Of a stretch of DNA of 19,726 nt, positions 7,743-15,005 are shown piece by piece; position 1 is the first letter of the stretch; each line of letters opens with the position of its first letter. Made by a program: the position numbers and the translations under genes. The notes below the pieces were generated by a model, which was not told the origin of the DNA, did not search any database, and saw only the letters and a program-made list of their open reading frames with translations. This DNA is from JAGWRI01 sp035700805 (lineage in GTDB: Bacteria > Gemmatimonadota > Gemmatimonadetes > Gemmatimonadales > Gemmatimonadaceae), in contig DASSOG010000051.1 of assembly GCA_035700805.1 (NCBI GenBank), forward strand, positions 1 to 19,726, written 5' to 3'.

Positions 7743-9104
7743 TCACGGCCGCCGGTCGTCCACGCGATAGCGTTTCAACTTGTCGTATAGTGTGCGCAGG
7801 CCGATCCCGAGTTTCTCGGCGGCCTCACGGCGGTTGCCGCCGGTGGCCGCCAACGCGGCCTCGATGGTATCACGCTCCACCTCGGACAGCGGGCGCGCCC
7901 CGGAGATGGAGTTGGCCGGCCGCCCGTCCCCCGGCGCCTCTTCCATCCCCGCGGAGGGCTCAAAATCGCGGGCGTGAATCCGCGGGCCGGTGGCCATGAT
8001 GGCGGCGCGCTCCAGCGCGTTGGCCAGTTCGCGCACGTTGCCGGGCCACCCCGCCCGCTGCACGAACTCGATGGCGTCCTCGCCCAGTTCCAGCCGGGCC
8101 TGCCCCAGTTGCGGCGCAATCCGGCGCAGCAGTACCTCGGCCAGCGGCACGATGTCGCGCGGGCGTTCGCGCAACGGGGGAAGCGAAATCGGGAAGACCG
8201 CCAGGCGGTGGTACAGGTCCTCGCGCAACGCGCCACTCGCCCGCAGGTCGGCCGGATCGCGATTGGTCGCGGCAATCCACCGCACGTCAACCGAGATGGT
8301 GCGGCTGCCGCCCACGCGCTCGAATTGCCGCTCCTGGATCACGCGCAGCAGCTTGGCCTGCACCTCCGGCTTCATCTCGCCGATTTCATCCAGGAAGAAC
8401 GTCCCGCCGTCAGCCAGCTCGATGCGCCCGCGACGCGCCGCGTTGGCCCCGGTGAAGGCGCCCTTCTCGTGGCCGAACAGCTCGCTCTCCAGCAGCGACT
8501 CGGGCAGTGCCGCGCAATTCACGGCGACGAACGGCCCGTCGGCGCGTCCGCTCATTGCGTGGATGGTCCGCGCCGCGACTTCCTTGCCCGTACCGCTCTC
8601 GCCAAACAGGAGGACGCTGGCGTTCGTCGGCGCCACCCGCCGGATGCCCTCGACCACGGGTGCCATGGCAGGATCACCATACGACAATGGGGCCAGCGGC
8701 TCACGCTCGCGCTGCGCGCGGTCGCGCGCCGCCAGCAGCGTCCGCCGCTCCAGCGCGCGCGAGGCCAGCAGCCGCAGTTCGCTCGGGCTGCTGATTGGCT
8801 TTTCCAGATAATCAAAGGCCCCGAGCTTCATCGCTTCCACGGCACTTTCCACCGAACCATGTGCCGTAAGGAGGATGACCTCCATTTCCGGCTGTTCCGC
8901 GCGCGCATGCTGCAACACCGCCAGGCCATCCATCCGCGGCATCCGCAAGTCGGTGATCAGCAGGTCGTAGCTCTGGCGTGACACCCGCTCGGCGGCTTCC
9001 TGCCCGTCAGCGGCGGTCTCCACCGTGTGCCCGTCCCCTTCCAGGGCCTCGGCCACGAACTCGCGGAGTCCCTGTTCGTCGTCGGCTACCAGGATGCGTG
9101 CCAT
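7743..9104 (-). CDS. NtrC-family sigma-54-dependent response regulator
   Basis: The 453-residue enhancer-binding protein starts with a receiver domain (about 1-118): acidic pair D8-D9, phospho-Asp52 in LITDLRMP, Lys102. An AAA+ domain follows (about 140-370) with Walker A GESGTGKE (168-175), the sigma-54-contacting GAFTGA loop intact (215-220), Walker B FFLDEIGE (236-243) and a GNVREL sensor segment. A Fis-type helix-turn-helix covers about 408-447 (NRREAAEKLGIGLRTLYDKLKR). Such proteins use ATP hydrolysis to open sigma-54 promoters after phosphorylation. The gene starts 8 bases after the adjacent kinase gene ends, so the two almost certainly form one pair. The intact GAFTGA loop predicts a sigma-54 target promoter; a candidate lies upstream of the operon's first gene. 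Confidence 0.95.
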   Translation of the reverse strand: MARILVADDEQGLREFVAEALEGDGHTVETAADGQEAAERVSRQSYDLLITDLRMPRMDGLAVLQHARAEQPEMEVILLTAHGSVESAVEAMKLGAFDYLEKPISSPSELRLLASRALERRTLLAARDRAQREREPLAPLSYGDPAMAPVVEGIRRVAPTNASVLLFGESGTGKEVAARTIHAMSGRADGPFVAVNCAALPESLLESELFGHEKGAFTGANAARRGRIELADGGTFFLDEIGEMKPEVQAKLLRVIQERQFERVGGSRTISVDVRWIAATNRDPADLRASGALREDLYHRLAVFPISLPPLRERPRDIVPLAEVLLRRIAPQLGQARLELGEDAIEFVQRAGWPGNVRELANALERAAIMATGPRIHARDFEPSAGMEEAPGDGRPANSISGARPLSEVERDTIEAALAATGGNRREAAEKLGIGLRTLYDKLKRYRVDDRRP

Positions 9105-9112
9105 GGAACGTC

Positions 9113-10426
9113 TTACCCCCCCCGCGGCAGCGTGATGCGAAACACCGCGCCGCCTTCGTTGTGGTTCGTCGCCGAGATGGTACCGCCATGCATCTGCATC
9201 ACCCGCTGCGCCACCGCCAGGCCCAGGCCTGTCCCGGTGGTCCGCGTGGTGTAGAACGGCGTGAAGATCTTCTCCGCTTCGCCCGGCGCGATGCCGGAGC
9301 CAAAATCGCGCACGACGATCTCCAGGCTTCCATCGCCTTCGCGCACCGTCACCGACGGCTTCGTCCCCTCGCTCGTAGCCTGGAGCGCATTGCGCAATAC
9401 GTTGGTCACGGCCTGCCGCACCCGCGCTGCATCCAGCGGAAACGTGGCGGGCGCGCCCGATACGTCGAGCGTGAATCCGTCGGCGTTCACCTCCTGCACG
9501 CAGGATTCCACCAGCGTCGCTGGATCCGTTGGCTCCACGTTCACGGGCCCCGACCGCACAAAATCGAGCAGGTCAGTGGTCAGCGTCTCGAGCCGCACGG
9601 CCTCCTGCACCACACGGTCGGCCTTGCGTCGCTCGTTCTCCCCGGCATTGCGAAGGCGCTCCGCCAGCAACTGCGCGTGTCCCTTGAGCGAGGCCAGCGG
9701 ATTACGGATCTCGTGCGCCATCACGGCCGCCATCTCGCCCAGCGCGCTCAGCCGTCGCTGATCTTCCAGCCGCCGCTCGGCCAGCTCCTGCTGGGCCGAC
9801 AGGCGCCAGAACACGAAGGCCACCATCAGCAACGCCGCGCCCACCAGGGCCGAGAGCAGCACGGTGGTGGTGGCGTCAGACGCCATCTGCCGGGCCACCA
9901 CCGGCTCGAACTCGATGGCCAGCACCCGGCGATCCGGGCGTCGCTGCCGCTCAAAGTCGGACCGGTACCAGGGCGCGGCCCCCCACAACCGGATGCGGCT
10001 CCCCACCACGGTCACGCCGGGTGGGCCGAACTCACGGTGATCGCGCCCCGCGTCCACGTGACCGAGGGCCTTGCCCGACTCCACGATGGGCACGCCGTCG
10101 TCATTAAAGATTCCAACATACCGCAGGCCCGCGTCCTCGCGACCGCCGAGCAGCGAGTCCAGTTGTGACTGCGTGGGGATCGCATTGAGGTCGCTCATGG
10201 ACTGGCGGATGGACTCCATGAGCACGCCGGCCTGGCCGCGGTTCAACGTGGAGGTGGCGCGCACCACGCGCGTGCGACTCACCCACGCCATTGCCAGGAG
10301 CGCCGCGCCCATGGCAACCGTCGTGCCGAGCCAGCCCCAGCGCGCCCAGCGTCCCGCACGAGACGTGCCCATGTACCTCCCGCCAGGCGTGGTTCGGTGG
10401 GACCCACTCGACGCCGCGTCGCGCAT
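9113..10426 (-). CDS. NtrB/ZraS-like membrane sensor histidine kinase
   Basis: The 437-residue kinase has a short cytoplasmic N-terminus, helix 1 at about 33-50, an extracytoplasmic domain of roughly 135 residues, helix 2 at about 187-208, and a HisKA box ALGEMAAVMAHEIRNPLASL with His238. The HATPase has Asn346 in NVLRNALQA, DFGSGIA (374-380) and GTGLGLAVA (398-406). There is no receiver domain. It is the partner of the NtrC-type regulator 8 bases downstream and lies 74 bases downstream of the MacB permease gene. The periplasmic domain may sense a substrate or envelope stress linked to the pump; this is inferred from position only. ATG 10426 was chosen because GAGG lies 8 bases upstream. ATG 10372 (18 codons later) has GGAGG only 3 bases upstream and is the alternative. 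Confidence 0.93.
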   Translation of the reverse strand: MRDAASSGSHRTTPGGRYMGTSRAGRWARWGWLGTTVAMGAALLAMAWVSRTRVVRATSTLNRGQAGVLMESIRQSMSDLNAIPTQSQLDSLLGGREDAGLRYVGIFNDDGVPIVESGKALGHVDAGRDHREFGPPGVTVVGSRIRLWGAAPWYRSDFERQRRPDRRVLAIEFEPVVARQMASDATTTVLLSALVGAALLMVAFVFWRLSAQQELAERRLEDQRRLSALGEMAAVMAHEIRNPLASLKGHAQLLAERLRNAGENERRKADRVVQEAVRLETLTTDLLDFVRSGPVNVEPTDPATLVESCVQEVNADGFTLDVSGAPATFPLDAARVRQAVTNVLRNALQATSEGTKPSVTVREGDGSLEIVVRDFGSGIAPGEAEKIFTPFYTTRTTGTGLGLAVAQRVMQMHGGTISATNHNEGGAVFRITLPRGG

Positions 10427-10500
10427 GTACGTCGCCTCGCGCCGCGGATCGACTGTGCCCTGCACCGGATCGGATCGTTCGGTACTGCCTTGCACGTGAG

Positions 10501-11718
10501 TTACTCGTATCGCAGGGCCTGGATGGGATCGAGTGCCGCCGCCTTGCGAGCCGGATAGTACCCGAAGAAGATGCCCACCGCCGCCGAGAACCCAATGGCA
10601 AGCGCCACCATGGCCGGTGCAATGGCCGTGTGCCAACCCATGGTATGTTCGATGATCGATGAGCCCACGTACCCCAACCCCACGCCGAGCGCCCCGCCGA
10701 TGATGCTCATCACGATGGCCTCAACCAGGAACTGCGTCAGCACGTCGCCGCCGCGCGCGCCAATGGCCATGCGAATCCCGATCTCACGCGTGCGCTCCGT
10801 GACCGACACCAGCATGATATTCATGATGCCGATGCCACCCACCAGCAGCGAGATGCTCGCGATCGCGGCGAGCAGCAGGGTCATGACGTCGGCCGTGCCC
10901 GACGCTGCCTGCGCCAGGTCGGTCTGGTTCCGCACCTCAAAGTCGTCCGGATCGTACGCGGTCAGCTTATGCGAGCCGCGCAGGATCTGGGCAATCTCCC
11001 GCTCGGCCGATGGGATCTGCTCCTTGGTGGCCGTGCTGGCCAGGATCTGCCCGATGTAGTTGCGGCGGGAGAGCCGCGCGCGCACGGTCGTGTACGGCGC
11101 CAGGATGACGTCGTCCTGGTCACTGCCGCTGGCCGATTGCCCCTTGGCCGCCAGCACGCCGATGACCTTCACCGGCACGCGGCCAATGCGCACTTCCTGG
11201 CCCACGGGGTCCTGGTTGGGCCACAGGTTGTCGGCCACCGTCTTGCCAAGCACCACGACGCGCGCGCTGGATCGCACATCCGTAATGTCGAAAAACCGAC
11301 CGGACGTGACGCGCCAGGCCCGGATGTCGGCAAAATCCGCCGAGACCCCCTGGATGCCAGTTCGCCAGTTGCCAGCGCCCCCGACGATGTGCGCAAAGGA
11401 ACTCACCACCGGCGAGACGTGCTGCAGCAGCAGGCCCTGCTGCTTCAGGGCCTCATAATCCTCGATGGTCAGTCGGTTGGACGTACCCGCGCCCTGACTC
11501 ACCCCGCCCTGACGGAAAGCTCCCGGCGTGATGACCAGCATGTTCGTGCCCAGGCTGTTGATCTGCCGCTGGATCTCGGACTTGGCGCCCTGACCCACGG
11601 CGACCATGACAATCACCGCCCCCACGCCGATGATGATGCCCAGCATGGTGAGCAGGGTGCGCATCTTGTTCTTCAGGATGCTCTTGCCCGCGATTTCGAT
11701 GAGACGCGATGCCTTCAT
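10501..11718 (-). CDS. MacB-type ABC transporter permease subunit
   Basis: The 405-residue four-helix permease has the MacB/LolCE/FtsX topology. Helix 1 is at about 20-43 (LLTMLGIIIGVGAVIVMVA), a large periplasmic domain covers about 45-272, and three C-terminal helices lie at about 277-305, 330-352 and 366-387. The cytoplasmic coupling segment TERTREIGIRMAIGARGGDV is present, and the end YYPARKAAALDPIQALRYE is typical. In classic MacB the ATPase is fused to this protein; here it is a separate gene directly upstream whose stop overlaps this ATG (ATGA at 11718-11715), so translation is probably coupled. Function: mechanotransmission-type export with the MacA-like adaptor and an outer-membrane channel not encoded here. 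Macrolide transport is the E. coli precedent and should not be assumed. Confidence 0.93.
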   Translation of the reverse strand: MKASRLIEIAGKSILKNKMRTLLTMLGIIIGVGAVIVMVAVGQGAKSEIQRQINSLGTNMLVITPGAFRQGGVSQGAGTSNRLTIEDYEALKQQGLLLQHVSPVVSSFAHIVGGAGNWRTGIQGVSADFADIRAWRVTSGRFFDITDVRSSARVVVLGKTVADNLWPNQDPVGQEVRIGRVPVKVIGVLAAKGQSASGSDQDDVILAPYTTVRARLSRRNYIGQILASTATKEQIPSAEREIAQILRGSHKLTAYDPDDFEVRNQTDLAQAASGTADVMTLLLAAIASISLLVGGIGIMNIMLVSVTERTREIGIRMAIGARGGDVLTQFLVEAIVMSIIGGALGVGLGYVGSSIIEHTMGWHTAIAPAMVALAIGFSAAVGIFFGYYPARKAAALDPIQALRYE

Positions 11719-12482
11719 ACGGCCACCACCTCCTCCTCTGGCGCCGCCATGTGCTCCAGGTCTTCGGCGGCAATGCGACGATCCTTCACGGCTTCGTCGC
11801 GAATGACGTGCCCGTCCCGCAGTTCCACCACGCGACGGCAATACCCCGCAATGTCATGCTCGTGCGTCACGAGCACGATCGTGATGCCCTGGTCATTCAG
11901 CGCCTGAAACAGCGCCAGCACCTCGATGGACGTGCGGGTATCCAGGTTTCCGGTGGGCTCGTCAGCCAGGATGATGGCCGGGTGCGTGACCAGGGCCCGC
12001 GCGATGGCCACGCGCTGTTGCTGCCCACCCGAGAGTTCGCTCGGCTCGTGGTCGATCCGCTCCCCCAGTCCCACCCGCTCCAGCGCCTCCCTGGCCATGT
12101 CACGCGTATTCTTATGGACCCCATGGCGGTCGTACAGCAGTGGCAGTTCCACGTTGTCCAGCGCGGTCGTCCGCGCCAGCAGGTTGAACCCCTGGAACAC
12201 GAAGCCGATCTTCTCGTTCCGGATGTCCGCCAGCTCGTTCTTGTTGAGCTCCTGCACCGCCACGCCATCCAGCCAGTACTTGCCACTCGTCGGCTTGTCC
12301 AGGCAGCCAAGGATGTTCATCATCGTCGACTTGCCGGAGCCCGACGCGCCCATGATCGCGATCATGTCTCCACGCGCCACGGAAAAGTTCACCCCGCGCA
12401 ACGCATGCACCTCCGTCTTGCCGGTGGCGTAGACCTTACGGAGGTCCTCCACCTTGATGACGGTATCCCGGTCGGGGGCCAT
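11715..12482 (-). CDS. MacB-type ABC transporter ATP-binding protein (LolD/MacB class)
   Basis: The 255-residue ABC ATPase is complete: Walker A GASGSGKS (45-52), Q-loop Gln97 in VFQGFNLL, signature LSGGQQQRVAIARAL (150-164), Walker B ILADEPTGNLD (171-181) and the switch His207 in VTHEHD. The LADEPTGNLD and GFNLL wording is characteristic of the MacB/LolD subgroup that powers FtsX-like permeases. The 25-residue acidic tail after the core fold (ending APEEEVVAV) is unremarkable. ATG 12482 lies one base after the macA-like stop codon. An in-frame upstream start 12 codons earlier would overlap macA and is less likely. It supplies ATP hydrolysis for the adjacent permease and could in principle also serve the ATPase-less ADOP permease elsewhere in the window, though there is no evidence for that. 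Confidence 0.94.
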   Translation of the reverse strand: MAPDRDTVIKVEDLRKVYATGKTEVHALRGVNFSVARGDMIAIMGASGSGKSTMMNILGCLDKPTSGKYWLDGVAVQELNKNELADIRNEKIGFVFQGFNLLARTTALDNVELPLLYDRHGVHKNTRDMAREALERVGLGERIDHEPSELSGGQQQRVAIARALVTHPAIILADEPTGNLDTRTSIEVLALFQALNDQGITIVLVTHEHDIAGYCRRVVELRDGHVIRDEAVKDRRIAAEDLEHMAAPEEEVVAV

Positions 12483-12483
12483 G

Positions 12484-13788
12484 CTAGAACCCGCCCCGGC
12501 GGAACCCGCCGCGGCCACGATCGCTGTTGCCGGAGAATGGATTCTGTACCGAGGCGCCGGCGGCTGACCCGCCCGTCACGGCGCCGATGACCTGCATGCC
12601 GTCCTGCAAGCCCTCACCGGACACTTCGGTGAACTGACCATCCGTCAGCCCGGTGTGCACATGCATCACCGCCAGCGACCCGTCCTTCTTCACATACCAG
12701 AGCGCCGCCTCGTTGGTCGGTCGCGCCCCGGCCGCCCCAAAGCCCCCACCCGGCGCCCCGAATCCGCCGCGCGCCCCGGGATTGCCACCATTGCCACCGT
12801 TGGCCCCGCCTCGCGCGCCGCGTGCGGCGCCCGAGTCGGCACTGCCGCCCGTTTCCTTCCTGAACTGCGCGATCATCTCCTGCGTGGGCTGGAAGCGGAG
12901 CGCCCCCGTGGGCACCTTGAACACGTCCTTCGCCTGGGCCACCAGGAAGTTCGCCGTGGCCGTCATGCCCGGCAACAGCGATCCATCAGGGTTCTCTACT
13001 TCCACGAGCACCGGGTACATCACCACGTTGTCGCTTACGGTGGACTGCAGGCGCACCTGCTGCACCTGGCCATGGAAGGTCCGGTTGGGAAACGCCTCGA
13101 CGGTGAACGACACATCCTGTCCCTTCTTGATCTTCCCGATGTCCGACTCGTCCACCATCGCCAGCATCTGCAGCTCCTTCAGGTCGCCGGCAATCAGGAA
13201 CAGCTCGGGCGCCGAGAAGCTGGCCGCCACTGTCTGGCCCACGTCCACGCTGCGCTTGATCACGATGCCGCTGATGGGCGCGTAAATGGTGGCATACTCC
13301 AGGTTCTGGATGGCTTCCTTGAGCTGCACGGAGTCGGACTTCAGGTTGGCCTGCGCCACCGCGAACGACGCGGCCGCCGACTCATAGTCCGTCTGCGTCG
13401 CGGCCTTGGTCTCCAGCAACCGCTGCGTCTGGTCCAGCGCGAACTTCGCCTGGCGAAGGCTGGCCAGCCCCTGCGTGGTGGAGGCTTCGGCCCGATCCAC
13501 CGACAGCCGGAGTACGGTGGTGTCCAGGCGGGCCAGCAACTGACCCTTCTGCACATGGTCGTTGAAATCGGCGTACAGCGCCGTGATGCGACCCGACACC
13601 TGCGTGCCCACCTGAACCGAGTCCACGGCGCTCAGGTTCCCCGTCGCCGCGACGGTCGACTCGATGTGCCCCTTGGAAATCGGGACAAACAGGTAGGTCA
13701 TCGGGTCGGCAGCGGCCTGGCGCCGGAAGTACATCGTGCCGGCCACCGCCGCCACTATCACGATAAGGACAATCAGTATGCGCTTCAT
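12484..13788 (-). CDS. MacA-like periplasmic adaptor (HlyD/RND-type membrane fusion protein)
   Basis: The 434-residue adaptor links the inner-membrane ABC pump to an outer-membrane channel. An N-terminal membrane anchor covers 3-20. The first half-lipoyl segment (VGTQVSGRITALYADFNDHV) is at about 60-90, and an alpha-helical hairpin covers about 93-165. The second lipoyl half (TIYAPISGIVIKRSVDVGQ) is at about 167-185. A beta-barrel covers about 200-290 and a membrane-proximal domain runs to about 410. An oddity is the glycine-rich insertion at about 314-356, made of Gly, Ala, Arg and Asn, inside the membrane-proximal domain; the C-terminus also ends in Gly/Arg-rich sequence (RGRGGFRRGGF). Start ATG 13788 gives the expected anchor; AAAGGA lies about 13 bases upstream. 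First gene of the efflux operon and the one behind the candidate sigma-54 promoter. Confidence 0.93.
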   Translation of the reverse strand: MKRILIVLIVIVAAVAGTMYFRRQAAADPMTYLFVPISKGHIESTVAATGNLSAVDSVQVGTQVSGRITALYADFNDHVQKGQLLARLDTTVLRLSVDRAEASTTQGLASLRQAKFALDQTQRLLETKAATQTDYESAAASFAVAQANLKSDSVQLKEAIQNLEYATIYAPISGIVIKRSVDVGQTVAASFSAPELFLIAGDLKELQMLAMVDESDIGKIKKGQDVSFTVEAFPNRTFHGQVQQVRLQSTVSDNVVMYPVLVEVENPDGSLLPGMTATANFLVAQAKDVFKVPTGALRFQPTQEMIAQFRKETGGSADSGAARGARGGANGGNGGNPGARGGFGAPGGGFGAAGARPTNEAALWYVKKDGSLAVMHVHTGLTDGQFTEVSGEGLQDGMQVIGAVTGGSAAGASVQNPFSGNSDRGRGGFRRGGF

Positions 13789-13853
13789 ATGCAGGTTGCG
13801 ATCCTTTGGAGTTGGGCGCCGCGCGATGTTGCTCGGCGCACTACCCTCTCCTT

Positions 13854-13870
13854 ACGCAACATGCATGCCG
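13854..13870 (-). promoter_or_regulatory. Candidate sigma-54 (-24/-12) promoter of the macAB-type operon
   Basis: Read on the minus strand, the sequence CGGCATGCATGTTGCG matches the sigma-54 consensus TGGCACG-N4-TTGCW at 9 of 12 informative positions. It has the two invariant dinucleotides, GG (plus 13869-13868) and GC (plus 13857-13856), exactly ten bases apart. Mismatches are T to C before GG, C to T within the -24 block and W to G at the end. Transcription would start near 13844, giving a leader of about 56 bases before the macA-like ATG. The operon encodes a sigma-54 activator with an intact GAFTGA loop, which raises the prior. Chance matches are possible in GC-rich DNA. Confidence 0.45.
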
Positions 13871-13904
13871 CACGGTAAACCTCTATTCCACCGCATCTTA
13901 GCTA

Positions 13905-13922
13905 TTTCGGGCAGTGCCGAAA
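13905..13922. promoter_or_regulatory. 18-bp palindrome, candidate activator-binding site
   Basis: On the plus strand TTTCGG and CCGAAA form perfect 6-base arms around a 6-base spacer (GCAGTG). The palindrome lies about 36 bases upstream of the -24 element, roughly -61 to -78 relative to the predicted start. That is closer than most enhancer sites of NtrC-type proteins but workable. It is the best dyad I found in the 173-bp gap between macA and glk. A weaker CCGCA/TGCGG pair lies just upstream at about 13932-13949. Confidence 0.35.
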
Positions 13923-13961
13923 CCTGCGGATGCCGCAACTCGACGTGCGGATTTGGCAGTC

Positions 13962-14942
13962 CTAGGGCCGCGCCGCATACCCCGCGGCGCCCAGCAACCC
14001 CACCTTCGTGTTGGTCACCACATGCACCGGAGCCCGCGCCACCAGCGTGGACAGCCGCCCCTGATCGTGAAAGGCCTGAAGGAATCCAGGCTCCCTGAGC
14101 ATGGGCACAATCCGGGGAGCGATGCCGCCGGTCACATAGACGCCGCCAGTGGCCACGGCAATCAGCGCCAGGTTGCCAGCCACCGCCCCCAGCACCGACA
14201 CGAACAAGGCCACGGCCTGGCCACACAGGACGTCGTCGCCAGCCAGCGCGTGACGCGTCACCACGGCGGCTGGATCCTCCCGCTTCATCTCGGCGTCCAC
14301 GAACTGCTGCACCTTCTTCGGGCTCGCCTGGGCCAGATAGCGATAGACGTCGGCCAGCCCACCGCCGGAGAGCACCCGCTCGTTGGACGCGCGGCCGTGC
14401 GCGGCACGCAGGAATTCCGTGAGCCCGGCCTGGACCTGGTCGCGGGGCGCAAAGTCCACGTGCCCTCCCTCCGAGGCGTACACGCGATACCGGTCTCCGG
14501 ACCAGAGCCTGAAGCCCACACCCAGGCCGGTCCCGGGCCCGAGGTACGCCACCGGCCCGTGCGGCACGGGTTCGCCCGCCTGGAGCGTCACAAGATCGTC
14601 GGCCCCCAGCAGGTCGAGCCCATGCCCGATGGCCATGAAATCGTTGATCACATCCAGGCGCTCAACGCCCAGCTTCTCCCGGAGCGCATCGCGATCCACC
14701 ACCCAGGGCAGGTTGGTGACCTGCACATGGCCGTCCACCACGGGGCCCGCGATGGCGATGCACGCCCGTTCCGGCATTGGCGCGTCGCTGTCCCGCAGGA
14801 ACTGCCGCATGATGGTGTGCAGACTGTCCGCGTCCGCGCTGGGGTACACGCGCTCCTGCTCGATTCGCGCCGTGCCCTGACCGACGTCAACCATCGCGAG
14901 CCGCGCATTGGTACCGCCCACGTCCCCCGCCAGTACTCGCAT
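13962..14942 (-). CDS. glk: Glucokinase (ROK-independent Glk type)
   Basis: The 326-residue product, close to the 321 of E. coli Glk, phosphorylates glucose to glucose-6-phosphate with ATP in the cytoplasm. The N-terminal phosphate loop AGDVGGTNARL (5-15), AIAGPV (64-69), the catalytic Asp101 in VINDFMAIGHGL, GPGTGLGVGF (136-145), ASEGGHVDFAP (156-166, with the glucose-contacting Glu158 and His161) and LSGGGLADVY (191-200) all match this family. So does the C-terminal GGVYVTGGIAPRI (266-278). The start at ATG 14942 is the family N-terminus; ATG 14960, six codons upstream, is also possible. The reading frame stays open far upstream, but that part runs antisense to the MutS-like gene. It is divergent from that gene with only 63 bases between them, and a TGTACGTACA palindrome overlaps its start codon. 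Confidence 0.95.
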   Translation of the reverse strand: MRVLAGDVGGTNARLAMVDVGQGTARIEQERVYPSADADSLHTIMRQFLRDSDAPMPERACIAIAGPVVDGHVQVTNLPWVVDRDALREKLGVERLDVINDFMAIGHGLDLLGADDLVTLQAGEPVPHGPVAYLGPGTGLGVGFRLWSGDRYRVYASEGGHVDFAPRDQVQAGLTEFLRAAHGRASNERVLSGGGLADVYRYLAQASPKKVQQFVDAEMKREDPAAVVTRHALAGDDVLCGQAVALFVSVLGAVAGNLALIAVATGGVYVTGGIAPRIVPMLREPGFLQAFHDQGRLSTLVARAPVHVVTNTKVGLLGAAGYAARP

Positions 14943-15005
14943 GTACGTACAATAATGCATGTCGGCGGCTCCCGGAGATGACGCCCCCGGGCCATCTTTC
15001 GACGC

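Noticed and set aside
8978..10168. Plus-strand open frame of 396 codons opposite the sensor kinase
   Set aside because: The composition is Arg/His/Pro-rich with no motif, and it lies antisense to a kinase with all catalytic boxes.
12655..13878. Plus-strand open frame of 407 codons opposite the MacA-like gene
   Set aside because: Antisense shadow with His/Arg/Leu-rich sequence; the minus-strand adaptor has full domain structure.
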